From Falciphora oryzae (Eukaryota; Ascomycota; Sordariomycetes; Magnaporthales; Magnaporthaceae), in contig JNVV01000001.1 of NCBI GenBank assembly GCA_000733355.1, positions 4,118,069-4,182,068 on the forward strand: a DNA stretch of 64,000 bases. Direction: 5' to 3'. Of this stretch, positions 10,325-20,984 are shown one piece after another. Position numbers and translations under genes: made by a program. The number at the start of each line of letters is the position of its first letter. Positions within the stretch are counted from its first letter, which is position 1. The notes beneath the pieces were generated by a model. It did not search any database and was not told the DNA's origin. It saw only the letters and a list, made by a program, of their open reading frames with translations.

Positions 10325-11186
10325 ATGGCCCCTTCATTTTCGAACTCGGTTGCTTCGAAAATATCAGGGACGGACGTTACGGCCCGGTTTTCTGAGTTTA
10401 GGATACATCATTAAATACACCAACCGCCGGCAGAGTAATGGCAGCGGAGCGCCTCGATCTCGAAAAGCCGGCGTTGCAAAAAGCCCTTTCGATGCTGGAG
10501 TAAAAGCCCGACCCCGAGCGGCGCTCGTACGCCGTCGTGGATTATATCGGCTACCAGCGTCACGAAGGCCACACCTACCTAATTAGGAATACGTTAGTGA
10601 GGAGCCGATTAGGGATATTATGCGTATATTCGGGGAACAATTCGGGGTCTTCGATGCCTAAAAAATCCTCCGCGATATTGTTCGGGGCCTCCGCGAGGCG
10701 TACACCGACCTGGGCTTTTCGGTCGTCTTCTTCGATGCCGAAGAGATTTGGATAGACGGGCGCACCGTCGCGAAAATCGGCGTTACGTACCTCGACACCG
10801 CCGTTACGGGCCAGCAGCCGTTCCGGCCCAGCGCCTTAACGGTGCCCGAAATGATCTTTGGCCGGGCCGTCGGCGGCGACCTGCGCAAGGCCGACATTTG
10901 GCTACTCGGCGTCGTGGCCGTCCAGATGCTGTCGTCGAAGAGGCTCGACCCGCTAGTTCCTGACTTTTCCGCGGCCGCGGCGGTCGCGGTTAGGATTTTG
11001 AAGCAGGGCCGGACTGGCTCCGGGCTGGAGCTCCTACTACCTGACTACACCGACGTGCTTCCTGGGGATCCGCAGGCGCTGGACTTTGTGCGACAGTGCC
11101 TTGCCGTGAGCAGCGACGAACGGCCGACTCTCGATGAGCTGTGGGATCATCCGTTTCTGGCAATGGCCGCGGAGGAAGGTACTTAG
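10325..11186 (+). pseudogene. Protein-kinase-like pseudogene
   Basis: An ATG at 10325 opens 29 good codons before a stop. A second stretch from 10438 and a third from about 10592 continue in other frames, so at least two frameshifts are needed. The last part reads TVPEMIFGRAVGGDLRKADI, then WLLGVVAVQML, and later FVRQCLAVSSDERPTLDELW followed by DHPF. These match the kinase C-lobe: APE-like motif, DxWxLGV helix F, and the Arg-containing helix with a terminal HPF. No HRD or DFG motif survives. In-frame stops at about 10501 and 10660 could be CAA changed to TAA. A decayed fungal kinase-like gene is the best reading; an incompletely predicted intact gene is less likely. Confidence 0.5.
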
Positions 11187-11480
11187 TAGATACTTGGCGG
11201 TATTGTAGCATAAGCTGCTGATAGCAATTCACTGTTTTTTTTTCGTTTTTTTTTTCCCTTTTTTTCTTCCTTTTTTTTCCCCCCTCCCGTTAGATTGGAC
11301 CAATGCAAGGCGTGATCAAGCTGGCACAACATACATGATTCTCTAAGATGCCAGGCCCCAAGTCAAATCCCTCTTCCTCGTCGCCGATGTATCTGGACGG
11401 CATGGCCTCAAGTTCTTAGGTTGTCACCCACGACCCATTCCTCCTGATTATGACCCCATCCCGCGGCTGTAGCAGTAGTA
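11187..11480. other. Intergenic with T-rich tracts
   Basis: Long T runs interrupted by single C or G at 11230-11280; no gene seen. Confidence 0.4.
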
Positions 11481-12109
11481 CAACCGGCGGACAAAAGTAC
11501 CGACGGATTTTCGATTTTTTCTAAGACCCAAAATCAGCCCTCAACTTCAACGCACCACTGCACGGTAAGCTTTCAATCAATTCGTACCAAATTTGAAAAT
11601 TTGCAAAATTGATGATAAGGAAATGCGCGTGTATTTTTTACTTATTTTTTGAAGCTTGTTTACGAGGTAGATTTACTCGCAAAGTTACCATACAAAAAAA
11701 AGTCTAATATTTGCACACCCTTTTTCCAAATACCTCCCACGTAATAAAATATACCTATATAAATAAAATAAAATTTTAAACGTATATTTTAATGGTTCCA
11801 ATATACGGTAAAAATATAATAAAAAATACTTTACTATTTAAATTGTTATTTATTTATCATAGAAACCTTTTTGTTATTTATGCGAAAATTCGGAAAAAAT
11901 ACCTGTCCTTTTTGCAGGCTATTTACATAACCACTTTTATTTTAACCACTTTTTAATTTATATAAATCGCTTTATTAAAGGTTAAATTTTCGAATGATAA
12001 CATTTTCTCAATTTAGCTATTGGGATTGGGTTAAAAATTGGCTTTGATTCCGCTGTTCTGTAAGCCGAGGTGGGAGACAGAAAATGTCGGTACTTTTGTC
12101 CCCCCACTG
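11481..12109. mobile_element. Tc1/mariner-pogo-type inverted-repeat element (629 bp, non-autonomous)
   Basis: The left end CAACCGGCGGACAAAAGTAC, continuing CGAC, and the inverse of the right end, CAGTGGGGGGACAAAAGTAC, continuing CGAC, match at 20 of 24 positions. Both ends are directly flanked by TA (11479-11480 and 12110-12111), the target duplication of the Tc1/mariner superfamily. The interior is strongly AT-rich and non-coding, so it is either a MITE or a heavily RIP-mutated remnant with the transposase lost. Confidence 0.75.
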
Positions 12110-12374
12110 TAGACTGCGGAGCGCCGGCCCCCAGCGGGTGCAGTCAAGCCTGCAAGTACTCGAATCGGGAGGCCTACGCCGGTAACTGCCCAGCGTAGAG
12201 CGAGGGCGAGGAAGAGGTTGTGGCCAAGGCCTTAACCTGCCTCTTTGGTGCTGCTTGCCGACACGGAAAGTGAATATGCGGTTGCAAAAACGGCCAACAT
12301 GGTGGAGCTAGCAGGAGAGGCGAGGCGCAGTTGCAAATGCGCAGTCGCGGTGCGGCCAGCATGGAGACCGTTCC

Positions 12375-12763
12375 ACTTACACTAGGCCAGGCGAAAACCC
12401 ACCCACGGGTACCCATTTCAACCCGTGGGTTTACCCAAAAATTTGGACCCAAACCCAAAAAATAGGCACCCATTTGGGTTTTGGGTTTTGGGTTTTGGGT
12501 TTTTTTTGGGTACCCACGGGTAACCCAAAAAAACAGAAAAGCATACAAAAAAAAGAGGGCGGGGCTGCAGTAGGTGTTTTTATTGGTTGCACATTTTTTG
12601 GACCCGTGAAAAACCCAAAACCCAAAACCCAAACCCATAAAAAACCCAAACCCAAAACCCAAAACCCACGGCGGGTACCCAATGGGTACCCGTTTTGGGT
12701 TTGGGTCCAATGGGTTTGGGTCCTTTATGGGTCCTATGGGTTTTGGCCGTCCCTAACTTACAC
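12375..12763. mobile_element. hAT-type miniature element with 8-bp target-site duplication
   Basis: ACTTACAC occurs at 12375-12382 and again at 12756-12763. Between them the element (12383-12755, 373 bp) begins TAGGCCAGGCGAAAACCC and ends with the inverse of TAGGGACGGCCAAAACCC, matching at 14 of 18 positions. An exact 8-bp duplication with short inverted ends is the hAT hallmark. The inside is almost all CCCAAAACCC / GGGTTTTGGG and GGGTACCC repeats in two inverted arms around a centre of about 70 bp. There is no transposase. Confidence 0.75.
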
Positions 12764-14404
12764 GCAGAATAGCAACAAGGCCCACCATGTAACCGTGATG
12801 ACAACCAACAAACAACCTACATATCCTAGCTATGAACTGATGGCCAGGGGGCAGATCGTTGGTTATGAATGAAAGTAGTTATGGGCGGCCTGGAAGATCT
12901 ATTTTCGTCGCAGACCCTATCCAGTCTCCTTCCCAACTGCCAACGACCGCTTACTGTGGTTTACGCCTTGCCCATTCGTAAGCGTAGCAGAGAGAGAGAG
13001 CTGTCTCCGCGGTTCCAACAACATTCGGAGTGTTGGAGTGATGCCATGGAATGAGTACCTACCCAGCGGGTAGAGAAACGCCATCAAACTCGAATCCAGA
13101 GGGTCTCACCTTTGTAGATATAAAAATGGTTTCATCCGCCCGTCCAAATGTTTTTTTTTTTTTTTTGCAACATCTACCCATCACTTCAATTCCAATATCC
13201 CACCATCATACACACGACAACAGTGATCAGCATTCACGCAAACCCAACATCTCCACCTAAACAATTTCTACATCTCGCCCCTGCAGCCCGTCCAGAAGAC
13301 CTCACGCACCTCGTTCGCTCTCATACCCGCTCGCGACAACGGTCAAGCCCACCACTCGTCATTGGCTGTATCCCAACTCCTGACTACCGAGCACCCCGTT
13401 GCCATTCTCCATCTCGACACGTTAACAGCCTGGCTGGAAACCTGTCACTAAGTCCCTGTGAGCATGTCCCAGGGGCCATATCACGGAATGACTTGCGGCT
13501 TTTGGGTCTGGTTTCTTGAATCACGGGAGTTTGGGTTTGCGCTTTTGGGTCTGGTTTCTTGAATCACAGGAGTTTGGAGTTGCTGGACATGGCCTATGGT
13601 TTTTATAGTTAGGACCTATCCGACCCTGACAAAGGTTGGCTGGCGAGCAGAGATTCCAATGTCAGCCTCATCTACCACCTTTACTACCGAAGTCTCCTCT
13701 AGGGTTTTTCTTTTCTTTTAATGACATGATGGGCCAAATGTTGAAAGGAATCACGAACTGATCCCACCATTCTGCTTATTTACTCACCTTCTTTTGGTCC
13801 TTCGCGGCGTGGCCTTATTCACCGGGATTAATGCGCCTTTATAAGAACCGGACAACCGGATAACTTCCGTCCCAGGCTGTTACCGCCGTCCCTGATTTCG
13901 AAAAAGGGCAAAATGTGGCAGATAGAAGAATCGTGGATATGCATTGGGTGGCGAGGGCCAGGAATCGTCCTCGTCAAGTAGAAACCCCGGGGAAACGCAA
14001 TAATCTTTTAATTAGGCTTGGGATCGGTCACGGCAGACTATTCCAGCTTGTGCAATGGTTAGGCTTTTTATTTTGTTTTCTATTCTCGGCCACTCGCATA
14101 TCGACACCGCTAACCTTAGGATCGCAACCTAGCTAGGTAGGTAGGTATATGGCTGCTAATTTTGCATCCCCCGAAGCCCGGCAGTTTAGCTGAGCCATTT
14201 CTACTGCTATGCATTGCACCATAAGGGCGCGGTACTCCAGTCCGCAAGGCCAAAAGGTTCCTAGATTTTTTAACGAAATTTACAAGTACCGGCCTTGTGG
14301 CAAGCTTGGGATGAAGGATTATGGCAGGAGAGCGAGGGGGCTGGGCAGCAATTGCACTGGTCTAACAGATTGCCCTATAAGCATGTGCAGGCTATGTGAC
14401 CACC
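12764..14404. other. Intergenic, no gene seen
   Basis: No convincing coding frame. It includes a T16 tract at 13151-13166 and a 43-bp tandem duplication (copies start near 13499 and 13542, sharing TTTTGGGTCTGGTTTCTTGA followed by ATCAC). Confidence 0.5.
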
Positions 14405-14524
14405 ACATACGACCATACCCACTGGAATATACGGGATCCCGTCCGCTCTCCCCTAGTCAAACCAGTGAGGGCCGAACTAGTACTCAGGTGGGTGACCACT
14501 GGGGAATCCTCGGTGTTGTATGTT
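14405..14524 (+). rRNA. 5S ribosomal RNA
   Basis: The 120-nt segment starts ACATACGACCAT and ends GTTGTATGTT, the two strands of helix I, exactly as in Neurospora-type 5S RNA and of the same length. CCACTGG pairs with CCAGTG as in helix II, and the GTGGGTGACCAC loop-E/helix region is present. It lies alone among protein genes and repeats rather than in an rDNA array, which is usual in filamentous ascomycetes. The A-box region (AGTCAAACCAGTGAGGGCC) differs slightly from the usual AGTTAAGCC, so strength is uncertain. Confidence 0.92.
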
Positions 14525-14528
14525 TTTT
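14523..14528 (+). terminator. Pol III terminator of 5S gene
   Basis: A T6 run overlaps the 3' end of the 5S gene, with a second longer T run a few bases later; both suit RNA polymerase III termination. Confidence 0.7.
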
Positions 14529-14768
14529 CATCTTTTTTTTTCCCACAAACATACGAGAGCTTAGATTCATCTTTTTATTTTATTTTGGCGGGCGCGTGGG
14601 TGCAGCGCACTTGCGGCCGGACAGAGTGGGGTGGGGTGGGTGACTGCGTCCCGTTATCACGCCCTGTCCTTGCCAGACCGTGGCGATGTTGTGGAAGTCA
14701 TTATATAGTGCGTCGCAGTGAAGTGAAACAAATACTCTATAATCTTTGACAGCTTCGGCCTATGCTGC

Positions 14769-16945
14769 TTAGAAGGTCCAGCTCGCCCTCTCAGTCCTTG
14801 GAAACCCCGAGTCTATCAGTTTTTGTATATCCCCTAACGTAGAGTCACCAAACCGGTGTTTCAAGGCCTCCTCTGCCGTCTTCCCTGTGTCGTCGCGAAG
14901 ATCCAAGCGTGCCCCCTTTGCTATCAAAGTCCCAGCAGCCTCCAAAAAGTAGGACCGTTCGATCGGAGCTACGTGCCTCCTGTGAAAATCCTCATAGTGT
15001 TGTATTCTCGATGGGATAGACCAAGGCAGGGCGAGAAGGTGCAAGGCCGATCTGTTGGATCCGTCAACGGCGTTCAACTCCTCGATGCCGTCACTTGCGT
15101 CAGCTAGCAATCGAATGCAATCAACACGCCGCCTGAAAACTCCCTCGATGCAATGGGTTGCTTTTTTGGTCATGGCCCGGGCGTGGGAAAGCAACGGGGT
15201 TTCTCCGAGATCGTTGCGGGCTTTGAGGCTGACCCCGGCGGCAAGCAACAGTCCCATGTTGGCAACCTCATCAGATCTCCATCTCTTCTTGCTGGATACA
15301 TGGACTATTTCATCGGTCGATATATTAGCCAGGGGGGCAAACATGGTGACAGGAATACTCGACAAGTCAGTAACTCACGGGCATTGTTTCCAGCTCGATC
15401 CGCAATGTTGATCTTCGAGGTTTTAGCCCTGCGGCAGGCCACATCCGCACCCGCATCGAGCAGTAGCTTGATGATCTCGGGGTTAGTTCTTCGATGCGAG
15501 GTGACAAGCAGAGGCGCAATTCCCCTGAATCCGATCCACCCGATGAAGCAATCCGTGTCCGCCCCGGCACCGAGCAGCAAGCCGCTGATGTTTGGGGAAA
15601 TGCAGCCTTTACCGAGCGAGACAGTGGCTGTTGCGTCAAAGGTGTCAAACTGGGCGACGGCGCCAACCTTGCGGCCGTTGACGTCGGCGCCATTGCGTAG
15701 AAGAGTCCTGACCATTTCCGTATGATCACGGAGGCAAGCCACAGCTAGGGGCGCGATTCTGGCAGAGCACTCCGCAGCTTCGAACTGCAGGTTGGCGTCG
15801 GCTCCGTAGTCAAGGAAAAGCTGGAGCAGTTCGGGAGTTTTGGTGCAAAGAACAGCTTTGAACGCGCGGCGGAAGCCAGGGTGACAGCTGAGTGCTTCCT
15901 TGCTCCCCAGATCGCCCAGCATACTGGAAAGCAGGATGTGCGCTATATGAAGGCGCGTCGTTGCGATCTTGGTTATGGTTTCATCAGAGTCATAGCGCGA
16001 TTCTCTGACCCATGGACATTCTATAGAGCCCGCGACGCATTCTAGTGCCACCAAATTGGTATCGCGAAGACCGTGCTCCTCAACCAGAAACTCCAGGATG
16101 CGGCTTGTTCGGCGACCGCAGGCCGCCACTGCGAGAAGACCATCCAGCGGATGGATGGTAGCCCCTCGAGACATGAGCCACTTGACCAACTCGATAGACT
16201 CGGCTTTCACTGCCCGGTGCAGCTAGAAATGGAGTCGGAGAAGAGACGTTAGATACAGGGAGACTCTACCACCAGGTGTGCTGGAACATGGAAAACCCGG
16301 GGGGAGAGAGCTTACCAAGCTATCGCGATATCTGCCCAACCCATCCTCTTTCATCATGCCTGTGTTGATATCTATGCCATGGTCGAGCAATATCTCAAGC
16401 GTATCGAAATGACGTTGCTGAATTTCGATGATATCTTCCGGTTGGGAAAGCACAAGGAACGACGCGGCCCCCATGACCTGGATTCCCCCGATGAGTTCCT
16501 CGTCAACAACTTCCAACTCTGCCCGAAAAGGCGCGTTGACGTCGGCGCCCGAGGTGAGCAGAAGACGGACCATGGCCGGATCGGCATTCATGGCTGCGAC
16601 ATGGAGCGGTGCGACGATACTGAAACCTTGGTATGCTTCTATATCGGCGCCAAGCGCGAGCAAGAATGCTGCCATGTCGAGGTGGCCATGTGAGACCGCC
16701 GTCAGCAGCAGCGTCCCCCTGGTGGCGATATGGAAGAAACGAAATGTCATATTAACATCGAATATATCCAACAATCGGATGGCGGCGGTGAGGCGGCTAA
16801 TGTTTCCCTCGATCACAGCCTCGGCAGCTTCCACTATGTTCGGGTCATTTTCGTCCGCGCGCAGATGCCTATTTCCGCGTTGGCGGATGGATCGCCAGGT
16901 CTCCTCGTCTAGCGCCTCAATCATAGGGAAGGCGGAAGAAGCCAT
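14769..16945 (-). CDS. Ankyrin-repeat protein
   Basis: Three exons: 16945-16316, 16222-15379 and 15304-14769, with introns of 93 and 74 nt, giving 669 residues. Joints are in phase and complete ankyrin units across both splices: RYRDSLLHRAVKAESIELVK at the first and AGNNALHVSSKKRW at the second. Repeats with the GADVN / GADIxA / TPLxxA pattern run from about residue 90 to the C-terminus. There is no signal peptide, membrane segment or other recognised domain. The ATG at 16945 is chosen because the sequence above it (more Met codons to 17188) is His/Pro-rich and unlike the body. Such proteins are scaffold or recognition proteins in fungi; the specific role is unknown. The downstream neighbour is the 5S gene. 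Confidence 0.85.
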
Positions 16946-18065
16946 CCCGCTGTTTTCGTGGGGATGGAGAATGGCAAACGAAATGATAAAGGTCGAGAGG
17001 GTTGAGCTCAAGGTGAAGGCGTGGGCGTGAAATGGATGATTGTTTGTTGGATTCAGGAAGGTTGGGCTGAGGTGTTGTCTGGTATCCATAAACGGCAGGC
17101 AGCAGTGTGGTGTGGGGCGGTTCACGCAGGTTGGTCGCTCAATTGTAGGTAGCCAACCATGATCCTTGGCATTGTGACTTCCGTGCAATTGATGCTGGGT
17201 ACCTACCTAAATACCCGGCCCACAGTTGTTGGTATCCCTGGCTTGGGGCTGGCCGTCTTGTCGTTGCTTTTCGTTGCGTTTGCTAGTGTTATCGCGGCGG
17301 TGATATTGGTCGCAAGAAAGGACGTTTTTGTCTGTTTCTCATCTACGGCGAAGCCCGCCCCCTTCAAAACGGCAGGGGCCGATGATAGCACCAATGTGGC
17401 AGCACTTGAGAGGTGACGGCTGCCGCCGCGTTTGTAGTAATGCATCCAAATAAGGGGAGCTAGTCGTCGGCATGCTCAGCTTTGCGTCGCTTGTCCCGGT
17501 CCGCCGTGTTTGTTTTCTTTGTTTCCTTCTTTAAATCCATCGATCCTTCCATGCCACCGCTCTGTGCCGACCAATGATGGTGGCTATAGTCTGTAGAGGC
17601 CTGCCTCTAGACTTTGCTTATGACAAACTGAGGCTCTCTATACGTCCGTTGGTGCCCCATTTTCCAGCCACTTTGTTCTTCTTTTCATTATCTCCGTGGC
17701 TTGGCCACACGCGGCTACAATGCACGCACTCCTTTCGACCATCGTCCCTACAAGCTATCAGGCAACTCTTGCCATTGGAAATGTCGGCATTAGCCCAGGA
17801 CGTCAAAACAATGAATCTCTAGTTGGTTCTCTAGTGGTCAAAAACCCTCACCTCGCCCTCATCCCACATCCTTTCCTCGCTGCTATCGCTCACCAGAGTC
17901 TCCAACACCCCTTACCTTTTCCCCAGTGGCCAGTCGAGCCTCTTGGCCTTTAGCATGTCACTTTGCTGGCTTTAAGCGGCTTCACAGAGACTCCAGATTG
18001 CTGGTTCTGCATCACATACAATTACTCAAGACCTGTTAAAGACCATACGTACATATACACCCAAT
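16946..18065. other. Divergent intergenic region
   Basis: It lies between the starts of the ankyrin gene and the low-complexity gene. A short 85-codon frame at 17159-17416 has one hydrophobic stretch but no other support. Promoters of both genes are expected here. Confidence 0.4.
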
Positions 18066-19082
18066 ATGAACACCATCTCAGCCCAAGCCACAAGCGGGCC
18101 TCCTGCCTCTCCCAGGTCATGGGCCTCGGGGAACCAAGAGCAGCAACAGCAGCAACAGCAGCAACCAGCATGGCCCACGCAGGCACAGGCCGCCACAAAC
18201 TTCAACTTCCCCCACGCACTGCCCATCAAGATAGACACCCAAGCCGAGTGTCTACCGATGCACCAAGGCGGGGGCTCCCGCGCCGTCGCCACCATAATCA
18301 TCAACACCAGCGGCCGCGACAGCAAGAACAAGAGCCGGAAGCGCGACAGCATGGACATCGACGGCGAGGAGTCGGGGCCGGAGCCGGAGCGCCGCGAGCC
18401 GGACGAGCGCACGACCAAGAGGCTCAGAAAGATGGCCAAGCGCGAGGTCCAAAGGCAGCTGAAGAAGGCGTTCGACAGGCGGTTCGAGAAGCTGTTCAAG
18501 GCGCACATGGACCAGTACGTCTGGGGGATGGACGGCGAGTCCGAGGCGGCGGAAAATGAAGCCGGGGACACGTCCGCTTCGTCGTCGTCCTCTGCGGAGG
18601 CCGCGTCCGCCAGGCAGCACCGGCCAAGCACCCACCGCCCACGACGCAACGTGGCGATGCGTGGCGGGGGCCCCGTGCCTGACTTTGGTGGTGGCGGAAG
18701 GGTGTTCGAGATCCCTCCTTCCCCTCCTCCCCGTTCCCCTACGGTCTTTACTCCCAGTGGCTGCTCCAGCAGCAGCTTCACCCCCGACAGTCCTCCCGCC
18801 CGGTTCGGCCAGGGTCATTTCGCGCCACCATCTTTCGGCGGCCAGACACGAACCAGCAGTGGCGACTTCCCGGGCGAAATTCGGCGCCAGGGCACACACG
18901 TCTACGGATATCAAAGAGGCGGCGGAAGCAGCGCTCCGAGCTCACGCCAGCGCCCGGGGCACGGTGGCCGGCCCTCTAGCCCGAGAGGCGCGGCTGGCAT
19001 CTTTGGGCTCCTTGGTGGCGGCGGCGGCGAGTCGTATCAGACGTACAGGGAGCGAGACGACGTCGATATGAGCGACGGCTAA
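18066..19082 (+). CDS. Hypothetical low-complexity protein
   Basis: Uninterrupted frame of 338 residues. The N-terminus is Ala/Gln/Ser-rich with a run of eight Gln near residue 25. A basic stretch (SKNKSRKR near 90) resembles a nuclear localisation signal. A charged segment (about 117-155, KRLRKMAKREVQRQLKKAFD) should be helical, possibly coiled coil, and is the only ordered-looking part. The rest is Ser/Gly/Pro-rich, with GGG runs near the end. I recognise no family. Continuous length, GC-rich third positions and a start with good context (an A three bases before the ATG) support a real gene; a disordered nuclear protein is an inference. Confidence 0.6.
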   Translation: MNTISAQATSGPPASPRSWASGNQEQQQQQQQQPAWPTQAQAATNFNFPHALPIKIDTQAECLPMHQGGGSRAVATIIINTSGRDSKNKSRKRDSMDIDGEESGPEPERREPDERTTKRLRKMAKREVQRQLKKAFDRRFEKLFKAHMDQYVWGMDGESEAAENEAGDTSASSSSSAEAASARQHRPSTHRPRRNVAMRGGGPVPDFGGGGRVFEIPPSPPPRSPTVFTPSGCSSSSFTPDSPPARFGQGHFAPPSFGGQTRTSSGDFPGEIRRQGTHVYGYQRGGGSSAPSSRQRPGHGGRPSSPRGAAGIFGLLGGGGGESYQTYRERDDVDMSDG

Positions 19083-19238
19083 GGCGGGTTATCGGGTATC
19101 TGGTGCTGAGGTGGGTATTTGGTACATGAACGGTAGGAACGATACGAAGTAATGGCATAGCCAGCCCTGATATGACCCAAATTTGAACTCGACTATGCTG
19201 CGCTGTATTTTTCCCTAATCACAACTTTGCTCCCGTCA

Positions 19239-20984
19239 TTAGACACGGGTCGGCTGAAGCCTTCTCGAGATATCGATGTCCTCCAGGAAATCCCGCTGCC
19301 TGCTTGATGTTCGACGTCCCCAGACGCATCGAAGGGCCGATCTTGCATCCTGTGGATGTCGCGGTTGGCCAGCGTGACTAGAGCAGCGATAGTGGTCCAC
19401 GCCAGGGCCGGAGCAGGTGCAGCCGTGCCAGATGTCCCCACTCCCCGTCCGCGGAGGCGCTGCACCATCATCCAGGCCCTCCGTGCCGGCGGGGAGCGTG
19501 AGCAGCCCGATGTCGCCGTCGGCGCCGTCCTGGGGGCTGGGCACGTAGGAGCCGTCGAGACCGTCCAGGGTGATCGTGGCGATGGACTTGTGGGTGGACT
19601 GGTGCGGCCGGCCGAGACTGCCAGACAGCCGCCCGCCGCTGCCGGGGCCGTGGCCCGCCGGCGTGGCGCCGCCCGTCCTGCTTCTGGCGCGCCTCCACCG
19701 GTCCGGGGTGCAGTACCTGGCAAAGGGCGTGAGGAAGGGCAGGCAGGCGCAGACGATGCTGGACCAGAGCTCGATGGAGGACCACGATATGCTCACGAGC
19801 CACGAGCCCACGGTCTTGCCGCCACTCACCGCCAACTCCATGGTGTCCCGAAGGCGGTAGACGCTCACGCCGACGACGCTGGAAAAGTTTTGTGTCGCGT
19901 TTGGCTTGCTGTCAGTCTCGTCAAGCCCGTACCGGGAGGATCAGGAAGAAGGCCCGGACCACTTACAACCCTCCAGAAAGGAGGACCATCGAGATCCCGA
20001 GCTTGCGCATCGGCCTGGCCTGGAGCGGCGGCAGGAGGGGCGGCGGCAGGATGAGGACGACGAGGTCGCCGACCGAGTTGAGCAGGCCGCATATGAGGAC
20101 GACCTGATGGCGGGAGCAGTGATCGCGGATGGAGGCGCGGACGATGCTCCCTAAATCCCTATAAAACGACGTGCAGATCATGGACACCATAGCTGAAACG
20201 ACGCAGTAGATGCCCGTGACGATGACGGTGGCGCGGATGAAGACGGATAGGAACCTCGAGCACGTGTTGAAGTTGAGCAGGTAGTAGAGCACCGAGAGCT
20301 TGGACAGGCCCGTCGACAGCGCGAAGGCGGGGATCGCGCCGTAGCCGAATAGCTTTGATGTGACGGTGCCGTCAAGGCATTGTTAGGATGTTCCCACTTC
20401 TTCGTATTTACCTAGGCAGGAGTGCAAGCAAGCGTGGCTTTCTTCTCCTTGGGGACCTCCAAACAAACCTGATAGAGCACGACGGCCTCGCGATCTACAT
20501 CGCCCTGGAGTCCGAGCACCTTTGCGGTCATGTTGTCGCCTGGGATAAAAGGAACGTTGTATGTACGTCAATAAACAGCCTCGTCGAGAAAGCTGTCGAG
20601 AAATATCAACCAGGGCCAAGAAGCGGCTTGACATACCGACGGGAGTCAAGACCAGGGCAAAAAACTTGGGTTGGCCTCGTCGTCAGCAGCTGCCGCGGGT
20701 TTGTGGCTTGGAAGTCGCCGGAGGACTCACGAATGCGGCGACAATGAGGGCTGCCCAAGGAGAGTCAGGTCTAGCTCGACGGACTGGCTGCCTAGTCTTG
20801 TGCCAAGGAGGAGGCCCAACAGGGGGAGAGGAGAGGCTGTCATACGGTCTTCGATCTTCCACCTTCGCAAGATGCGCAGCGTGGTGAAGATGCGCACGCC
20901 GAAGAAGGGGAGAGTGATGAGCGGCATCAGATATTCCGCGCGCCCGAGGCTCGGGACCAAAGCCCCCAAATCTTGAGAGGCCAT
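19239..20984 (-). CDS. SAT4/rhodopsin-domain integral membrane protein (PTH11-related group)
   Basis: Six exons restore 427 residues: 20984-20846, 20750-20731, 20664-20637, 20539-20469, 20352-19967 and 19878-19239. All joints are in phase. The spliced protein has a first membrane segment ending RIFTTLRILRRWKIED, a short second segment, LFGYGAIPAFALSTGLSKLS, and then the family signature NSVGDLVVLILPPPLLPPLQ. SGGFVVGVSVYRLRD spans the fifth splice and SSIELWSSIVCACLPFLTPF follows; these are the core motifs of the fungal rhodopsin-like family, predicted to sit in the plasma membrane with seven helices. Ligand and role are unknown. Exons 2 and 3 are only 20 and 28 nt. The C-terminal tail after about residue 300 is uncertain: another frame to 19193 ends in a similarly plausible tail, so a further intron is possible. 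Confidence 0.75.

Noticed and set aside
12440..12740. Possible internal telomere repeat
   Set aside because: The fungal telomere unit is TTAGGG; here GGGTTTT and GGGTACCC lie in inverted arms between target-site duplications, so a transposon is the better explanation.
12420..12870. Open frames in the GGGTTTT-repeat block, rich in Gly/Phe/Trp or Pro/Lys/Asn
   Set aside because: They exist on both strands only because the simple repeat lacks stop codons; the block is explained by the hAT-type miniature element.
14209..14643. 144-codon frame across the 5S rRNA
   Set aside because: It overlaps the 5S gene on the same strand and has no protein features.
17159..17416. 85-residue protein with one hydrophobic segment
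   Set aside because: Too short, no conserved motif, and situated where the two divergent promoters are expected.
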